From Streptomyces griseorubiginosus (GTDB taxonomy: Bacteria; Actinomycetota; Actinomycetes; Streptomycetales; Streptomycetaceae), in NCBI RefSeq assembly GCF_001514195.1, contig NZ_KQ948734.1, positions 1 through 64,000 on the forward strand: a stretch of DNA of 64,000 nt, written 5' to 3'. Of this stretch, positions 51,530 to 60,245 are shown piece after piece. Position 1 is the stretch's first letter. The number at the start of each line of letters is the position of its first letter. Under the pieces are notes generated by a model. That model had not been told where the DNA came from and made no database searches. It saw only the letters and a list, made by a program, of their open reading frames with translations. The position numbers and the translations under genes are program-made.

Positions 51530-52525
51530 ATGCTCCGCTTTCACTTCACGTCCGAGGACCTCACCAGAGTCAGAGTGGCGACCGAACCGCACGCCCTCTG
51601 GGAGATCGCGGTCAGTCTGCACCGGCTCCAGACCCGCGAAGGCCGCTGGGCCTACGCCCCCTGGTTCCGCACCGCGTGTGACGCGCTGCGGCTGGCCGGG
51701 CTCGAACGGACCGTGAAGACCTTCCTGTTACCGCTCTTCCCCCGTGCCAGCTACTTCCCCGACTTCCTGACACCACCGGAAGGCACCCAGGGACTGGACG
51801 CCGGCCTGGAGGCGGTTCTGGCGACTCCGTGCGAGCGGGTCGCGCGTGAGGTGGACGCGCTCGGCCGGGCCGTCGGAGCCCCATCCTGGACCCGCCGGCT
51901 CACCGAGCCCGACCTGCGCGAACAGCTCGTGGACGCCCTGCGCGCCTACCACCGTGCCGTGATCGCCCCGCACGAGGAGTCCATCCAGGAACGTCTGCAC
52001 GCCGAACGGGCCCGGCACGCCCACACCCTGTTCCACGAGGGGACCGAAGGCCTGCTGGCCGGACTGGGCCCCACGATCCGCTGGCGGCCACCGGTCCTGG
52101 AGATCGATCCGTACCCGGACCACCGCGACGTCCACCTCGACGGACGGGGGCTGCTCCTGATCCCCTCCTACTTCTGCTGGCAGGCGCCCGTCGCACTGGC
52201 CGACCCCGGGCTCCCGTCCGTCCTCCTCTACCCCCTCCATCACCGGCCCACGACGACCCCGCACACGGACTCGGCACCGCTGAACGCGCTGCTCGGACCC
52301 ACCCGCGCCGCCATCCTGAGAGCCGGCGCGACCGGCTCCACCACCACCGAGGCCGCCCGCCGGGCCGGTGTGACCCCGACGACGGCCAGCCATCACACCG
52401 CCGTACTGCGCGACGCCGGCCTGATCACCAGCCACCGCCACGCCAACACGGTCCTGCACGCCCTGACCCCGCTCGGAGCGGCCCTGCTGGAGAACGCCCG
52501 GGAGCCGGCCGGACCGAAGGAGTAG
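51530..52525 (+). CDS. ArsR-type winged-helix regulator (DUF5937) with a TTA codon
   Basis: A 331-residue protein. The first ~200 residues form an alpha-rich domain beginning MLRFHFTSEDLTRVRVATEP, as in DUF5937 regulators. The C-terminal winged helix is LLGPTRAAILRAGATGSTTTEAARRAGVTPTTASHHTAVLRDAGLI at ~260-305. Codon 67 (51728-51730) is TTA, the rare leucine codon read by the bldA tRNA; I saw no other in-frame TTA in the window. It is divergent from the I36 inhibitor gene, its likely target. No effector is evident. Confidence 0.88.
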   Translation: MLRFHFTSEDLTRVRVATEPHALWEIAVSLHRLQTREGRWAYAPWFRTACDALRLAGLERTVKTFLLPLFPRASYFPDFLTPPEGTQGLDAGLEAVLATPCERVAREVDALGRAVGAPSWTRRLTEPDLREQLVDALRAYHRAVIAPHEESIQERLHAERARHAHTLFHEGTEGLLAGLGPTIRWRPPVLEIDPYPDHRDVHLDGRGLLLIPSYFCWQAPVALADPGLPSVLLYPLHHRPTTTPHTDSAPLNALLGPTRAAILRAGATGSTTTEAARRAGVTPTTASHHTAVLRDAGLITSHRHANTVLHALTPLGAALLENAREPAGPKE

Positions 52526-52808
52526 TCCCCGACACCAGCGCACCACCTCCGGCCGACCGGCGGCACACCCCCCGAGGCCCGGCGGAGGGTCGACCGCCCA
52601 CCGTCTCGTCAGCCACCGCGGGTGGCTCGGCGTTCGCGTCATCCGCCTTCGGGGACCGGCAAGCCGGACTCGCCGGTCGTCGCCGTGCGGAGCCGACCTG
52701 GGCCCCGACGGCCACCACCCCCGGGGCTGTCGTCTCCAGCCACTCGGCGGGGGTGGTCCCGACAGTCGTCGGATGTGCGGGCAGCGCCCGGACGTTCAGG
52801 CTGGGGAC

Positions 52809-53030
52809 ATGACCCACCACGTGCGTGACAAGGAGGCCGGGACCGCTCGGGGGGCGTCGGCCGACATCGACGTGCCGGACCGTGACGTCCCGCCTCGCAA
52901 GGGCGAAGTGCGGGAATTCCTCGGCCTGGCGTTGGCGGCGGGCGCCGGTGCCCTGTTCGTCGTCCGTCCCGATTTCTACGCGGCAGGGGTGCACATCCTC
53001 GCCACGCAGGCGGCCGCGCTGGTCCACTGA
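52809..53030 (+). CDS. Hypothetical small protein with one hydrophobic segment
   Basis: A 73-residue protein. The first 40 residues are charged (DRDVPPRKGEVREF), followed by a hydrophobic stretch LGLALAAGAGALFVV (~44-58) and an amphipathic end. It could be a single-pass membrane peptide. ATG 52809 follows GGGGAC. I do not recognise a family. It precedes the NarL-type two-component genes on the same strand by 189 bp. Codon usage is consistent with coding, but support is modest. Confidence 0.45.
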   Translation: MTHHVRDKEAGTARGASADIDVPDRDVPPRKGEVREFLGLALAAGAGALFVVRPDFYAAGVHILATQAAALVH

Positions 53031-53121
53031 GCCGGTGATCGCAGATCTCTTCGGCGCGGGCGTCCCGGCGGGCAGCGGCCACACGGGCGGGGCCACGTAC
53101 TGTCGACCGCAGGCGATCACC

Positions 53122-53209
53122 GGGGCGTACGGGGCGTACGAGGCGTACGGGTCGCCCGGAAGCCGGACAGAGCAGCCGAGTGGACGAGTGGACGAGCGGA
53201 CGAGTGTGA
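53122..53209. repeat. Two sets of short direct repeats upstream of the NarL-type regulator
   Basis: GGGGCGTAC occurs at 53122-53130 and 53131-53139, with GAGGCGTAC at 53140-53148. Further on GAGTGGAC occurs at 53178-53185 and 53186-53193, with GAGCGGAC at 53194-53201 and a decayed unit after it. Both sets lie just before the regulator start and could be regulator-binding iterons or slippage products. Confidence 0.75.
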
Positions 53210-53219
53210 GGCGACACAG

Positions 53220-53906
53220 GTGATCCGGGTAGTGGTGGTGGACGACGAGGCGCTGGTGCGGTCCGGGTTCGAGCTCATCCTGAACTCCTCCGACGGCATC
53301 CAGGTCGTGGCGACCGCGGCAGGAGCGCAGGCCGCCGACGTGATCCGGCGCGAGCACCCGGACGTCGTGCTCCTCGACATCCGTATGCCCGACGTGGACG
53401 GCCTGACCGTCCTGCGGCAGGTCCAGGAGCTGCCGGAGCCGCCCACCGTGGCCATGCTGACCACCTTCGACACCGACGAGTACGTCGTGACCGCGCTGCG
53501 CTCGGGAGCCGCGGGCTTCCTGCTCAAGGACACCGAGCCCGAACAACTCGCCCACCTCGTACGCACCTTGGCCGCGGGTGGGGTGGTGATGTCCCCGAAG
53601 GCCTCGCGGGCCCTGCTGCGCGGTCACCCGGGTCCGGGCGGGCCGCAGGACGCGGACGTGGCGCGCGTGCAGCTGCTCAGCGACCGTGAACGTGACGTCC
53701 TGGTCCTGATCGCGGAAGGACTGTCCAACGCCGACATCGGCACCCGCATCCATCTGAGCGCGGGAACCGTCAAGGACCACGTCAGTTCGATCCTGACCAA
53801 GCTCCGGGTCACCGGCCGTGTCCAGGCCGCGCTCCTCGCGGAGCGGGCCGGACTGCTCGGCGACGGCGACGGCGGCGCCGACGCGGCACGGGGTCACAGA
53901 CGATGA
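53220..53906 (+). CDS. NarL/FixJ-family response regulator
   Basis: A 228-residue regulator. The receiver has VVVDDEALVRSGFE at the N terminus, phospho-Asp53 in VVLLDIRMPDVDGL, and FLLKDTEPEQLAHLVRTLAAGG near 101-122. The LuxR-type HTH is LSDRERDVLVLIAEGLSNADIGTRIHLSAGTVKDHVSSILTKL at ~157-200. GTG 53220 begins the first beta strand. It overlaps the kinase gene by 4 nt, forming a classical actinobacterial pair. Confidence 0.94.
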   Translation: MIRVVVVDDEALVRSGFELILNSSDGIQVVATAAGAQAADVIRREHPDVVLLDIRMPDVDGLTVLRQVQELPEPPTVAMLTTFDTDEYVVTALRSGAAGFLLKDTEPEQLAHLVRTLAAGGVVMSPKASRALLRGHPGPGGPQDADVARVQLLSDRERDVLVLIAEGLSNADIGTRIHLSAGTVKDHVSSILTKLRVTGRVQAALLAERAGLLGDGDGGADAARGHRR

Positions 53907-55039
53907 GCTCGGGCCGGGGACCGTGGCGGCGGGTGCCGCCCTGGGCCGTGGAGGCGGGTCTCGTCCTGCTCGCCGTGCTCGACGCCTGGATCAACCTCTA
54001 CGACGAGGCGACACCGTTCATGTGGGCCTGCGCCGGCCTCGGCTGCGCCGCACTGCCGTTGCGCAGGCGCTTTCCCCTGACCGTCTTCCTGCTGACGCTG
54101 CCCATGACCCTGTTCATGGACGTGGCGGTCGCGCCGATCGCCGCCCTGTACACCGTGGCCACGCGCACCCGCAACCGTCCGCTGCTGGCCGGATGCGCCC
54201 TGCTGAACGCGGCGGTGGGCACCCTCGCCTGGCCCCTGTCCGACACGTTCTCCGGCGACACGACGTCCGGCGACCGGACCTGGACGCTCATCCAGTTCGT
54301 CTACACGCTGGCCACGGCGTTCGCGCCGATCCTGTTCGGCCAGCTCGTGCAGGCCAGGCACGACGTGGCCCGTCAGCTCGTCGAGGTCGAAGTGGCCCGC
54401 GAACACGAACGCGCCCTGTACGCCCAGACCGTCCTCGCCCGCGAACGCGCCCAACTCGCCCGCGAGATGCACGACGTCGTCTCCCACCAGGTCAGCCTGA
54501 TCGCCGTACAGGCCGGAGCCCTTCAGGTCGCCGCCAAGGACCCCGACGCCCGCGCCGCCGCCCGTACCATCCGGACCCTGAGCGTGGACACCCTGGACGA
54601 ACTCCGCCACATGGTCACGCTGCTGCGTGCCTCCGGCGGCAAGGAGACCGAACTCACCCCACAGCCCACCCTCGCCGACCTCCAGCAGCTGGTCGCCAAC
54701 AGCGGCATCGAGACCACCCTGACCGGCGGCCTGCCGCCCGGCATCAGCACCACCGCGCAACGCACCGTCTACCGCACGGTCCAGGAAGCCCTCACGAACG
54801 TCCGCAAGCACGCCCCCGGCGCCCGCGCCGACGTACGCCTGTGGCACGACACGCGGCACTTCGGCGTCACCGTCACCAACACCGCCCCCACCCGCCCCTC
54901 CGTCGCCCTGCCCAGTGCCCGGCACGGTCTGATCGGCCTGAGAGAACGCGCCGAACTGCTCGACGGCACCCTCACCGCAGAACCCACACCACAGGGCGGA
55001 TACGAGGTCGAACTACGGGCCCCCGTAAGGCCCGCCTGA
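53903..55039 (+). CDS. NarL-type sensor histidine kinase (HisKA_3)
   Basis: A 378-residue membrane kinase with four or five hydrophobic segments between residues 12 and 140, then a coiled linker and the dimerisation helix LAREMHDVVSHQVSLIAVQAG with His190. The HATPase domain includes TVQEALTNVRKHAPGA near 292 and GLIGLRERAELLDG near 343-356. It phosphorylates the regulator encoded immediately upstream (ATGA overlap). The sensor has almost no external loop, so it may sense the membrane or a small molecule in it. Confidence 0.93.
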   Translation: MSSGRGPWRRVPPWAVEAGLVLLAVLDAWINLYDEATPFMWACAGLGCAALPLRRRFPLTVFLLTLPMTLFMDVAVAPIAALYTVATRTRNRPLLAGCALLNAAVGTLAWPLSDTFSGDTTSGDRTWTLIQFVYTLATAFAPILFGQLVQARHDVARQLVEVEVAREHERALYAQTVLARERAQLAREMHDVVSHQVSLIAVQAGALQVAAKDPDARAAARTIRTLSVDTLDELRHMVTLLRASGGKETELTPQPTLADLQQLVANSGIETTLTGGLPPGISTTAQRTVYRTVQEALTNVRKHAPGARADVRLWHDTRHFGVTVTNTAPTRPSVALPSARHGLIGLRERAELLDGTLTAEPTPQGGYEVELRAPVRPA

Positions 55040-55278
55040 GCCTCACCCGCCAGGCGGCCCAGCGGAGTGGTCAGGCGAGCCCCACCCATGGCTCGGAGGA
55101 AAGCCGGGGCGGCGCCGAGCATCTCGGCGGGTCGCCCCGTTGGTACGCGGGGAGGTCGTCGTCCAGACGCATCCACTTCGACGGGTGGGACGCCGTCTTA
55201 GCCGGGTTGCCCGGCCGGCGCTTTCCGCGCCCGAGGCGACAGAGCGGTGGGGCCCTGAGGGCGGTCTCCCGCCCGTTC

Positions 55279-55599
55279 TCACGCGGCGACGGGGCCGGTT
55301 CCGCCGAGCAGTGCGGACGCCGTTCGCAGGAGAGCGGGCCCACTCTCGTCAACGGGCGCTTTCCCGGGGCGGTCGTGGCAGGTGAAGCCGAGCCGCGCCA
55401 TGGCCCGACTGACCTCGCGGGCGGTGAAGTCGCGCGGGTCCTGTCGTGTGATGACCCGGCCCACCTGAGTGACGGGGTAGCGCCGGCGGCCGATGGTCAC
55501 GGACTCACCCGTGACGAGTTCGGGCCTGACGCCCTTCATCGAGTCCAGCACCCCGGTCTTGGTCAGCTCGAACGGGTACCGGGCGATGACACAGCGCAT
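55279..55599 (-). CDS. SCO5918-family protein
   Basis: A 106-residue protein beginning MRCVIARYPFELTKTGVLDS and containing GESVTIGRRRYPVTQVGRVITRQDPRDFTAREVSRAM. I recognise it as the SCO5918 family, small streptomycete proteins encoded next to a DEAD-box helicase and a cold-shock protein. The function is unknown; high Arg content suggests RNA or ribosome association. ATG 55599 has GAGG upstream. It is last in the minus-strand csp/helicase/CBS cluster. Confidence 0.8.
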   Translation of the reverse strand: MRCVIARYPFELTKTGVLDSMKGVRPELVTGESVTIGRRRYPVTQVGRVITRQDPRDFTAREVSRAMARLGFTCHDRPGKAPVDESGPALLRTASALLGGTGPVAA

Positions 55600-55656
55600 G
55601 ATGCCTCACAGAGGAGAAGTCGCGGCGAGAGGGAGAAAGGCCGGGGTCGAGACGGA

Positions 55657-55959
55657 TCAGCACGAGAAGGCGGGCGAGTGCGGCGACCCGTCGAGAAGAT
55701 CGCGCAGGCGGATCCGGTCCGTGTACGTGGAACTGTCGCGGAGACCGGCGAGCCGGGCCTGGGTGATCCGCGCCGTGCTCCGGTTGTCCCCGTCGCACAC
55801 GGTCAGATACTCGACCCGGGCACTCGCCATGACGGCCAGAGCCACCTCGACGGTCATGTCGTCATCTACCCGGGGCCCGTGCCCTTCGAAGTCCGCGGTC
55901 GCTGTCATGATCGCGGGGGCGGGGTGCGGCATGCGGTACTGCGTTCGCGCTGGCGTCAA
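55657..55959 (-). CDS. CBS-domain-like small protein
   Basis: A 100-residue protein with VDDDMTVEVALAVMASARVEYLTVCDGDNRSTARITQARLAGLRDSS, the pattern of a single CBS motif pair (mtv..al..m.....yl.V.d.d....g.it...L). It would bind an adenosine nucleotide, possibly as a dimer. The TTG start at 55959 has AGGAG five nt upstream; ATG 55932 is internal. It lies 51 nt from the helicase stop and is probably cotranscribed with it. Confidence 0.75.
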   Translation of the reverse strand: MTPARTQYRMPHPAPAIMTATADFEGHGPRVDDDMTVEVALAVMASARVEYLTVCDGDNRSTARITQARLAGLRDSSTYTDRIRLRDLLDGSPHSPAFSC

Positions 55960-56010
55960 GGTGTCTCCTTCGACAAGGGATGGTCGGTCGGCTCTGACAG
56001 GTACGCCTGT

Positions 56011-57501
56011 CTAGGCAGCCGAGTTGTTGCCGGGCCGCCGCTGTCCCCCGCGGCGCGCCCTCGCGCCGACGGGCCGGCCCTGGCCGGTGCGGCCCTGGCG
56101 GTCCCGGGGCGTCGAGGGCGCGCGGCGGGTGCGTTCCACGACGGGTGCGGTGATGATCACGGGAATCCCGGAGGGCGCCTGGGCGCCGGTGATGCGGCTC
56201 AGCTCCGCCTCGCTCGAACGGACCGGGGTGACGCGTGGGCTGATGCCGGCCGAGGCCATCAGCCGGGTCATGCCGCGGCGTTGGCCGGGGGTCACCAGGG
56301 TGACGACGCTGCCGGACTCCCCGGCGCGGGCCGTACGGCCGCCACGGTGCAGGTAGTCCTTGTGGTCGCTGGGCGGATCCACGTTGACGACCAGATCGAG
56401 GCCGTCGACGTGGATGCCGCGGGCCGCGACGTTGGTGGCGACCAGGACGGTGACGTCACCGTCCTTGAACTGCGCCAGAGTTCGGGTGCGCTGCGGCTGG
56501 GAACGGCCACCGTGCAGGGCCGCGGCGCGGACACCGCTGTTCAGCAGGTGCTTCGTCAGCCGGTCCACGGCGTGCTTGGTGTCCAGGAACATGATGACCC
56601 GGCCGTCCCGGGCCGCGATCTCGGTGGTCGTGCGGTGCTTGTCCGCGTCGTGCACGTGGAGGACGTGGTGTTCCATCGAGGTGACGGCACCGGCTGACGG
56701 GTCGACGGAGTGCACCACCGGATCGGTCAGATAGCTGCGGACCAGCAGGTCGACGTTGCGGTCCAGGGTGGCCGAGAACAACAACCGCTGGCCCTCGGGG
56801 CGCACTTGGTCGAGCAGGGCGGTGACCTGCGGCATGAAGCCCATGTCGGTCATCTGGTCGGCCTCGTCGAGCACCGTGACGCCGACGTCGGCGAGTCGGC
56901 AGTCACCCCGCTCGATGAGGTCCTTGAGCCGACCGGGCGTCGCGACGACCACCTCCGCACCGGCCCGCAGCGCACCCGCCTGCCTGCCGATGGACATTCC
57001 GCCCACGACGGTGGCGAGCCTCAGGCGCACTGAGCGGGCATAGGGAGTGAGCGCGTCGGTGACCTGCTGGGCCAGTTCACGGGTCGGGACGAGAATCAGG
57101 GCCAGCGGCCGACGCGGCTCGGCGCGTCGGCCCGCCGTCCGGGCCAGCACGGCGAGACCGAAGGCGAGGGTCTTGCCCGAGCCGGTCCGGCCACGACCGA
57201 GTACGTCACGGCCGGCCAGGGCGTTGGGCAGGGTCGCCGCCTGGATCGGGAACGGTACGGTCACGCCCTCGTGACCGAGCGTGGCCAGCAACGGAGCCGG
57301 CATGGCGAGATCGGCGAACGACTCGACAGCGGGCAGCGCCGGTGTGACCGTCTTCGGCAGGGCGAACTCGCCCGGCGCCGGTTGTCGCTTTCCGCGACCG
57401 TTGGAGGGGCGCGGAACGCCGGAGCGTCCTGCGGCGGCGCCTCCTCCGAAGCGGTCGTATGTGCGAGTGGTGCGTGCGCGAGTGGTGCGTGTGCGGTTCA
57501 T
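56011..57501 (-). CDS. DEAD-box ATP-dependent RNA helicase
   Basis: A 496-residue helicase. The N-terminal 45 residues are basic and Gly/Arg-rich. The Q motif (FPIQAATLPNAL) is near residue 83, Walker A is GRGRTGSGKT near 100, then VPTRELAQQ, TPGRL, VLDEADQM, LFSATLD, VATNVAARGIHV and HRGGRTARAG in order. The tail (TPRDRQGRTGQGRP...) is an RNA-binding type. Such helicases unwind cold-stabilised RNA. It lies downstream of the csp gene, behind a hairpin that may only partly terminate. Confidence 0.95.
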   Translation of the reverse strand: MNRTRTTRARTTRTYDRFGGGAAAGRSGVPRPSNGRGKRQPAPGEFALPKTVTPALPAVESFADLAMPAPLLATLGHEGVTVPFPIQAATLPNALAGRDVLGRGRTGSGKTLAFGLAVLARTAGRRAEPRRPLALILVPTRELAQQVTDALTPYARSVRLRLATVVGGMSIGRQAGALRAGAEVVVATPGRLKDLIERGDCRLADVGVTVLDEADQMTDMGFMPQVTALLDQVRPEGQRLLFSATLDRNVDLLVRSYLTDPVVHSVDPSAGAVTSMEHHVLHVHDADKHRTTTEIAARDGRVIMFLDTKHAVDRLTKHLLNSGVRAAALHGGRSQPQRTRTLAQFKDGDVTVLVATNVAARGIHVDGLDLVVNVDPPSDHKDYLHRGGRTARAGESGSVVTLVTPGQRRGMTRLMASAGISPRVTPVRSSEAELSRITGAQAPSGIPVIITAPVVERTRRAPSTPRDRQGRTGQGRPVGARARRGGQRRPGNNSAA

Positions 57502-57620
57502 GCGGAACCTTCCTCGATGCGGGCACGTATCAAGGAATTTCCGCAGCAGAAAGAGCGGCGCAGAGAATCGCGAGAACGGGCCGAAAAATGACAGGGGAGA
57601 ATCACCCTGGAAATGAAGCG

Positions 57621-57656
57621 AGCTGGGGCCCGCACCCCAAGGTGCGGGCCCCAGCT
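57621..57656. terminator. Hairpin between csp and the helicase gene
   Basis: A perfect 16-bp stem (57621-57636 with 57641-57656) with a CCAA loop lies 27 nt after the csp stop on the minus strand. It is a terminator or attenuator separating csp from the helicase. Confidence 0.8.
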
Positions 57657-57682
57657 GCGAAGTGTGCGTCAGTGCCGGTGCG

Positions 57683-57886
57683 TCAGGCGGGAACGATGTT
57701 CTCGGCTGTCGGGCCCTTCTGGCCCTGCGCGATGTCGAACGACACCTTCTGGCCCTCCAGCAGCTCGCGGAAGCCCTGGGCGGCGATGTTCGAGTAGTGG
57801 GCGAAGACGTCGGCGCCGCCGCCGTCCTGCTCGATGAAGCCGAAGCCCTTTTCCGCGTTGAACCACTTCACGGTGCCAGTAGTCAT
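57683..57886 (-). CDS. Cold-shock protein (CspA family)
   Basis: A 67-residue single-domain OB-fold RNA chaperone: [20 protein letters not shown] (RNP1) and DVFAHYSNI (RNP2), ending in [10 protein letters not shown]. It binds single-stranded RNA/DNA. ATG 57886 has GGAG seven nt upstream. It heads the minus-strand cluster with the DEAD-box helicase; its 5' leader contains an 11-bp hairpin. Length and motifs are typical. Confidence 0.97.
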   Translation of the reverse strand: MTTGTVKWFNAEKGFGFIEQDGGGADVFAHYSNIAAQGFRELLEGQKVSFDIAQGQKGPTAENIVPA

Positions 57887-58487
57887 GCTGTTTCTCCTTC
57901 GGAGGCGATGTACGGAATACGCTCGGTGCGTATTCCGTGCCGCGATGATCAGCCGTAGGAAAAACCGTCTGGCAATCACACCTGCAACTGAGTTCGACAG
58001 TAGCACGATGCGATCGGGCCTGTGCGTCGGAAAATTCCGTCCCGCCCGGCGGTCCAGGAATACTCGCCGCACCCCGCACTTATTTCTCATTCCGCGGGTA
58101 TAGATATTGCTCTCCGAAGGCGCGGATTTCCTGCCGTGCGTTCCGCCCGGAGCCCCCTGACCTGCATCGACAGGCGCCCTGCGCGAAGTCCGGCCGCGAA
58201 GTCCGGCCGACGTGGGCAAGACCGCATCGGTCAGTTGGATCCCGGAGATCCAGGGGGAGGGGAGAGCAGCCTGACAACTGCCGTATCGCGCAAGTGTCTT
58301 GACAGAAATCCAACTCGCGCTCTTGGCTCGGGAAGCGACGCGTCGGCGTCGGCCCCGCTCGTCACCACGGCGGGCGTAGGCTCGAAGGCACCGAGGGTTC
58401 CTCGTGTGCCGGCCCAGGAGCCTGTGCCGTTCTCGGCGAACGACGATGCCGGACCGGACTCCGTCCGGTTCCGGAGCAAGGGTCGCC
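57887..58487. other. Intergenic region (601 bp) between csp and GNAT-like gene
   Basis: No gene is visible. The left third should hold the csp promoter and leader (with the hairpin at 57912-57938); the right part must hold the promoter of the divergent GNAT-like gene. A TTGACA sequence occurs at 58299-58304 without a convincing -10. Confidence 0.6.
57912..57938 (-). promoter_or_regulatory. Hairpin in the csp 5' leader
   Basis: ACGGAATACGC (57912-57922) pairs perfectly with GCGTATTCCGT (57928-57938) around a 5-nt loop, 26 nt upstream of the csp start codon. It is AT-richer than the surroundings. It could be a thermosensor-like leader structure or a dyad operator. Confidence 0.55.
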
Positions 58488-59171
58488 ATGAGCGCACGCA
58501 TACCGGGCCACCCCGCGATCACCCGTTCCGGCCCGCACCGGATCCCTGTCGATGAAGCCCGGCCGCGACGGCCGGGAACGCGTCCCCGCGAGGGTGAGTT
58601 CGTCCGGCCGCTGACCCGGCGCCAGGTCGATGACCGGATAGGCGAACTCGGCGAGTTGTACACGCGCACGACGTCGTGCGAGCCGGCAATCCTGGACCCG
58701 TCGGATCGGGACGGCGGCATCGTCTTCCGGCAGCGGCTCGCGGGTCTCGTGCGGCGCCCAGGGTTCGAACTGCTCGTGGCGGAGGCGGTCGACGCGTCGG
58801 GTGCGACGGTCATCTCGGCCTGTGCCTATGGCTTCCCGGTGCAGGGCGCCGGGCCCTGGTGGCAGGGACCCGACGGGTACCTCCCGGGAAGTCTGCCCCG
58901 CCCCACTGCGTCGGAAAGGCTCTTCGTGATCGCGGACATCCTCGTCGAGCGCCGGGTACGCACCCAGGACCAGAGCCGCGACTGGAACCTCGCCCGGCGC
59001 CTTCAGAAGCGGCTGCTCGCCGACCACACGGGCGCCCTCGGCGTCACCCTGGTCGATCGCGGTGACGCGGACACCTACCGGGCACTGCTGTCCTGGGGCT
59101 GGCGCCGCCTCCCGGCCGGTGCCCGCCGACCGTCGCTTTTCGATTCCCGCTGCCTTCTGGTGCTCGGCTGA
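58488..59171 (+). CDS. GNAT-like acetyltransferase, hypothetical
   Basis: A 227-residue protein. The region from [21 protein letters not shown] (~35) to [20 protein letters not shown] (~195-212) has the order expected for a GNAT fold: a strand with [11 protein letters not shown] near 110, [16 protein letters not shown] near 145, and [14 protein letters not shown] as the CoA-binding helix region near 168-180. The canonical RxxGxG/A loop is not well conserved, so activity is uncertain. ATG 58488 with AAGG upstream is preferred over longer starts. Confidence 0.65.
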   Translation: MSARIPGHPAITRSGPHRIPVDEARPRRPGTRPREGEFVRPLTRRQVDDRIGELGELYTRTTSCEPAILDPSDRDGGIVFRQRLAGLVRRPGFELLVAEAVDASGATVISACAYGFPVQGAGPWWQGPDGYLPGSLPRPTASERLFVIADILVERRVRTQDQSRDWNLARRLQKRLLADHTGALGVTLVDRGDADTYRALLSWGWRRLPAGARRPSLFDSRCLLVLG

Positions 59172-59794
59172 GGACGGTGGGCCCTGCGCGGTCACGGGCA
59201 GTACGGAGTTCTCCTCGGAGGTCGTGCCGCACGCCGCCGGCCGGCTCGGCGGGCTCCGCTCGAGGGGCCCGTACCCCCGGGTCCCCGTCGACTCGCCGAA
59301 GACCTCCGGCGCCCCTGGGAACGACCCGCAGAGTCTGGCCGCCCACACTGGCCCGACACCGCAGTGGGCCCCAACCTCCGCGCCCACATGGGCCGTCGGG
59401 CTCGTGTGCCGGACCGGACCGGCCCGGTATCGGCGGACCCCTCGGCTCGAAGCGCCGGCACCGGCGCCCCGCACCCGCCACGGCCCGCCGAAACGGTCGG
59501 ACGATCGAGAGCCTCATCGATCACGTATGTGACGGCGCCTCTTGTCATCCCCGCGACGGACGTTTGCGTCCGGACGAGGTGTGGGACTCGATGGGCGGAG
59601 GTCGCGTCGTGTGTGGGTTCGGACAGGAGCCGGCATTCCATTCGTCCGCCCGCTCTGCCGTCCGGCTCGCAAACGCGGGCGGCAGAGCCGTGCCGGCTGC
59701 GGGCCGATGCGGTTCGTGCGATCAGGAGCACCCGGGATCACACGGCCGCACCTCGTTGCGGCTCAGGCAAGGCGACGAGCAGGCCGACGGGTCT
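59172..59794. other. Gene-poor region (623 bp)
   Basis: I find no convincing gene on either strand; the long open frames lack family patterns and have Arg/Pro/Ser-rich, GC-skewed translations. Only a small 6-bp hairpin (59557-59572) stands out. It may be a decayed gene or a regulatory spacer. Confidence 0.5.
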
Positions 59795-60139
59795 TCACAC
59801 GGCGAGCAGCGCGCTCGCGGTGAGGCGGCGTGCGGGATCGGCCGCGGCGCTCATCAGCCGGTGTGCGGTGGCGTGCGCGGTCTCGGGCGGTACGACCAGC
59901 AGGTCCTGGCGTCCGACGCCGTAGGCGAAGAGCCGTACGGCATGCGGGTCGAACCCGGAAGTGAGCCAGGCGGCCCGCACGGTGTGACCGTCGACGGGCA
60001 GGTCGCTCGACGCGTGGCGCCAGGTGTCGCGGTGGGCGGTCAGCCGTGTCACTCGGCCCCACGACGTGTCGAACGCCTCGACGAGTGCGGGAAGTTCGGC
60101 CGCCAGGTCGTCGGACCGGGGCCACCATGCGCCGCTCAC
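59795..60139 (-). CDS. DUF5994 family protein, N-terminally truncated by an apparent frameshift
   Basis: The readable part is 114 residues from GTG 60139, containing the family hallmark SGAWWPRSDDLAAELPALV and GRQDLLVVPPETAHATAHRLMSAAA. The two intact paralogues at 62579 and 62986 have another ~20-45 residues before GAWWPRS. Here the matching residues (RLALRPPTFPPG) are encoded in frame just upstream of 60139 but lack a start codon. A well-placed ATG with AGGGA at 60245 is in another frame. The gene is therefore probably frameshifted, or uses an unusual start. Function unknown. Confidence 0.7.
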   Translation of the reverse strand: MSGAWWPRSDDLAAELPALVEAFDTSWGRVTRLTAHRDTWRHASSDLPVDGHTVRAAWLTSGFDPHAVRLFAYGVGRQDLLVVPPETAHATAHRLMSAAADPARRLTASALLAV

Positions 60140-60245
60140 CGGGCCTGGCGGGAACGTCGGTGGGCGCAGGGCGAGTCGGGCGGAGGCAGAGGACGAGGGG
60201 TGGCTGCAGGTCCGGTGAAGCGCGTTGGGGGGTGGGCGCGTTCAT
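60140..60245 (-). pseudogene. Out-of-frame 5' end of the DUF5994 gene
   Basis: ATG 60245 with AGGGA seven nt upstream starts MNAPTPQRASPDLQPPLVL, resembling the N terminus of the paralogue at 62579. The distance to the downstream frame is 106 nt, so the frames differ by one base. A run of six C (around 60227-60232 on the plus strand as G) lies inside this segment and is a likely slippage point. Confidence 0.55.

Noticed and set aside
53818..56697. 959-codon plus-strand open frame across the kinase and helicase regions
   Set aside because: It crosses genes on both strands and reads as Arg/Pro-rich noise; both real genes have full motif sets.
58299..58327. Consensus-like promoter TTGACA upstream of the GNAT-like gene
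   Set aside because: The hexamer is good, but no TANNNT-type -10 occurs at 16-19 nt.
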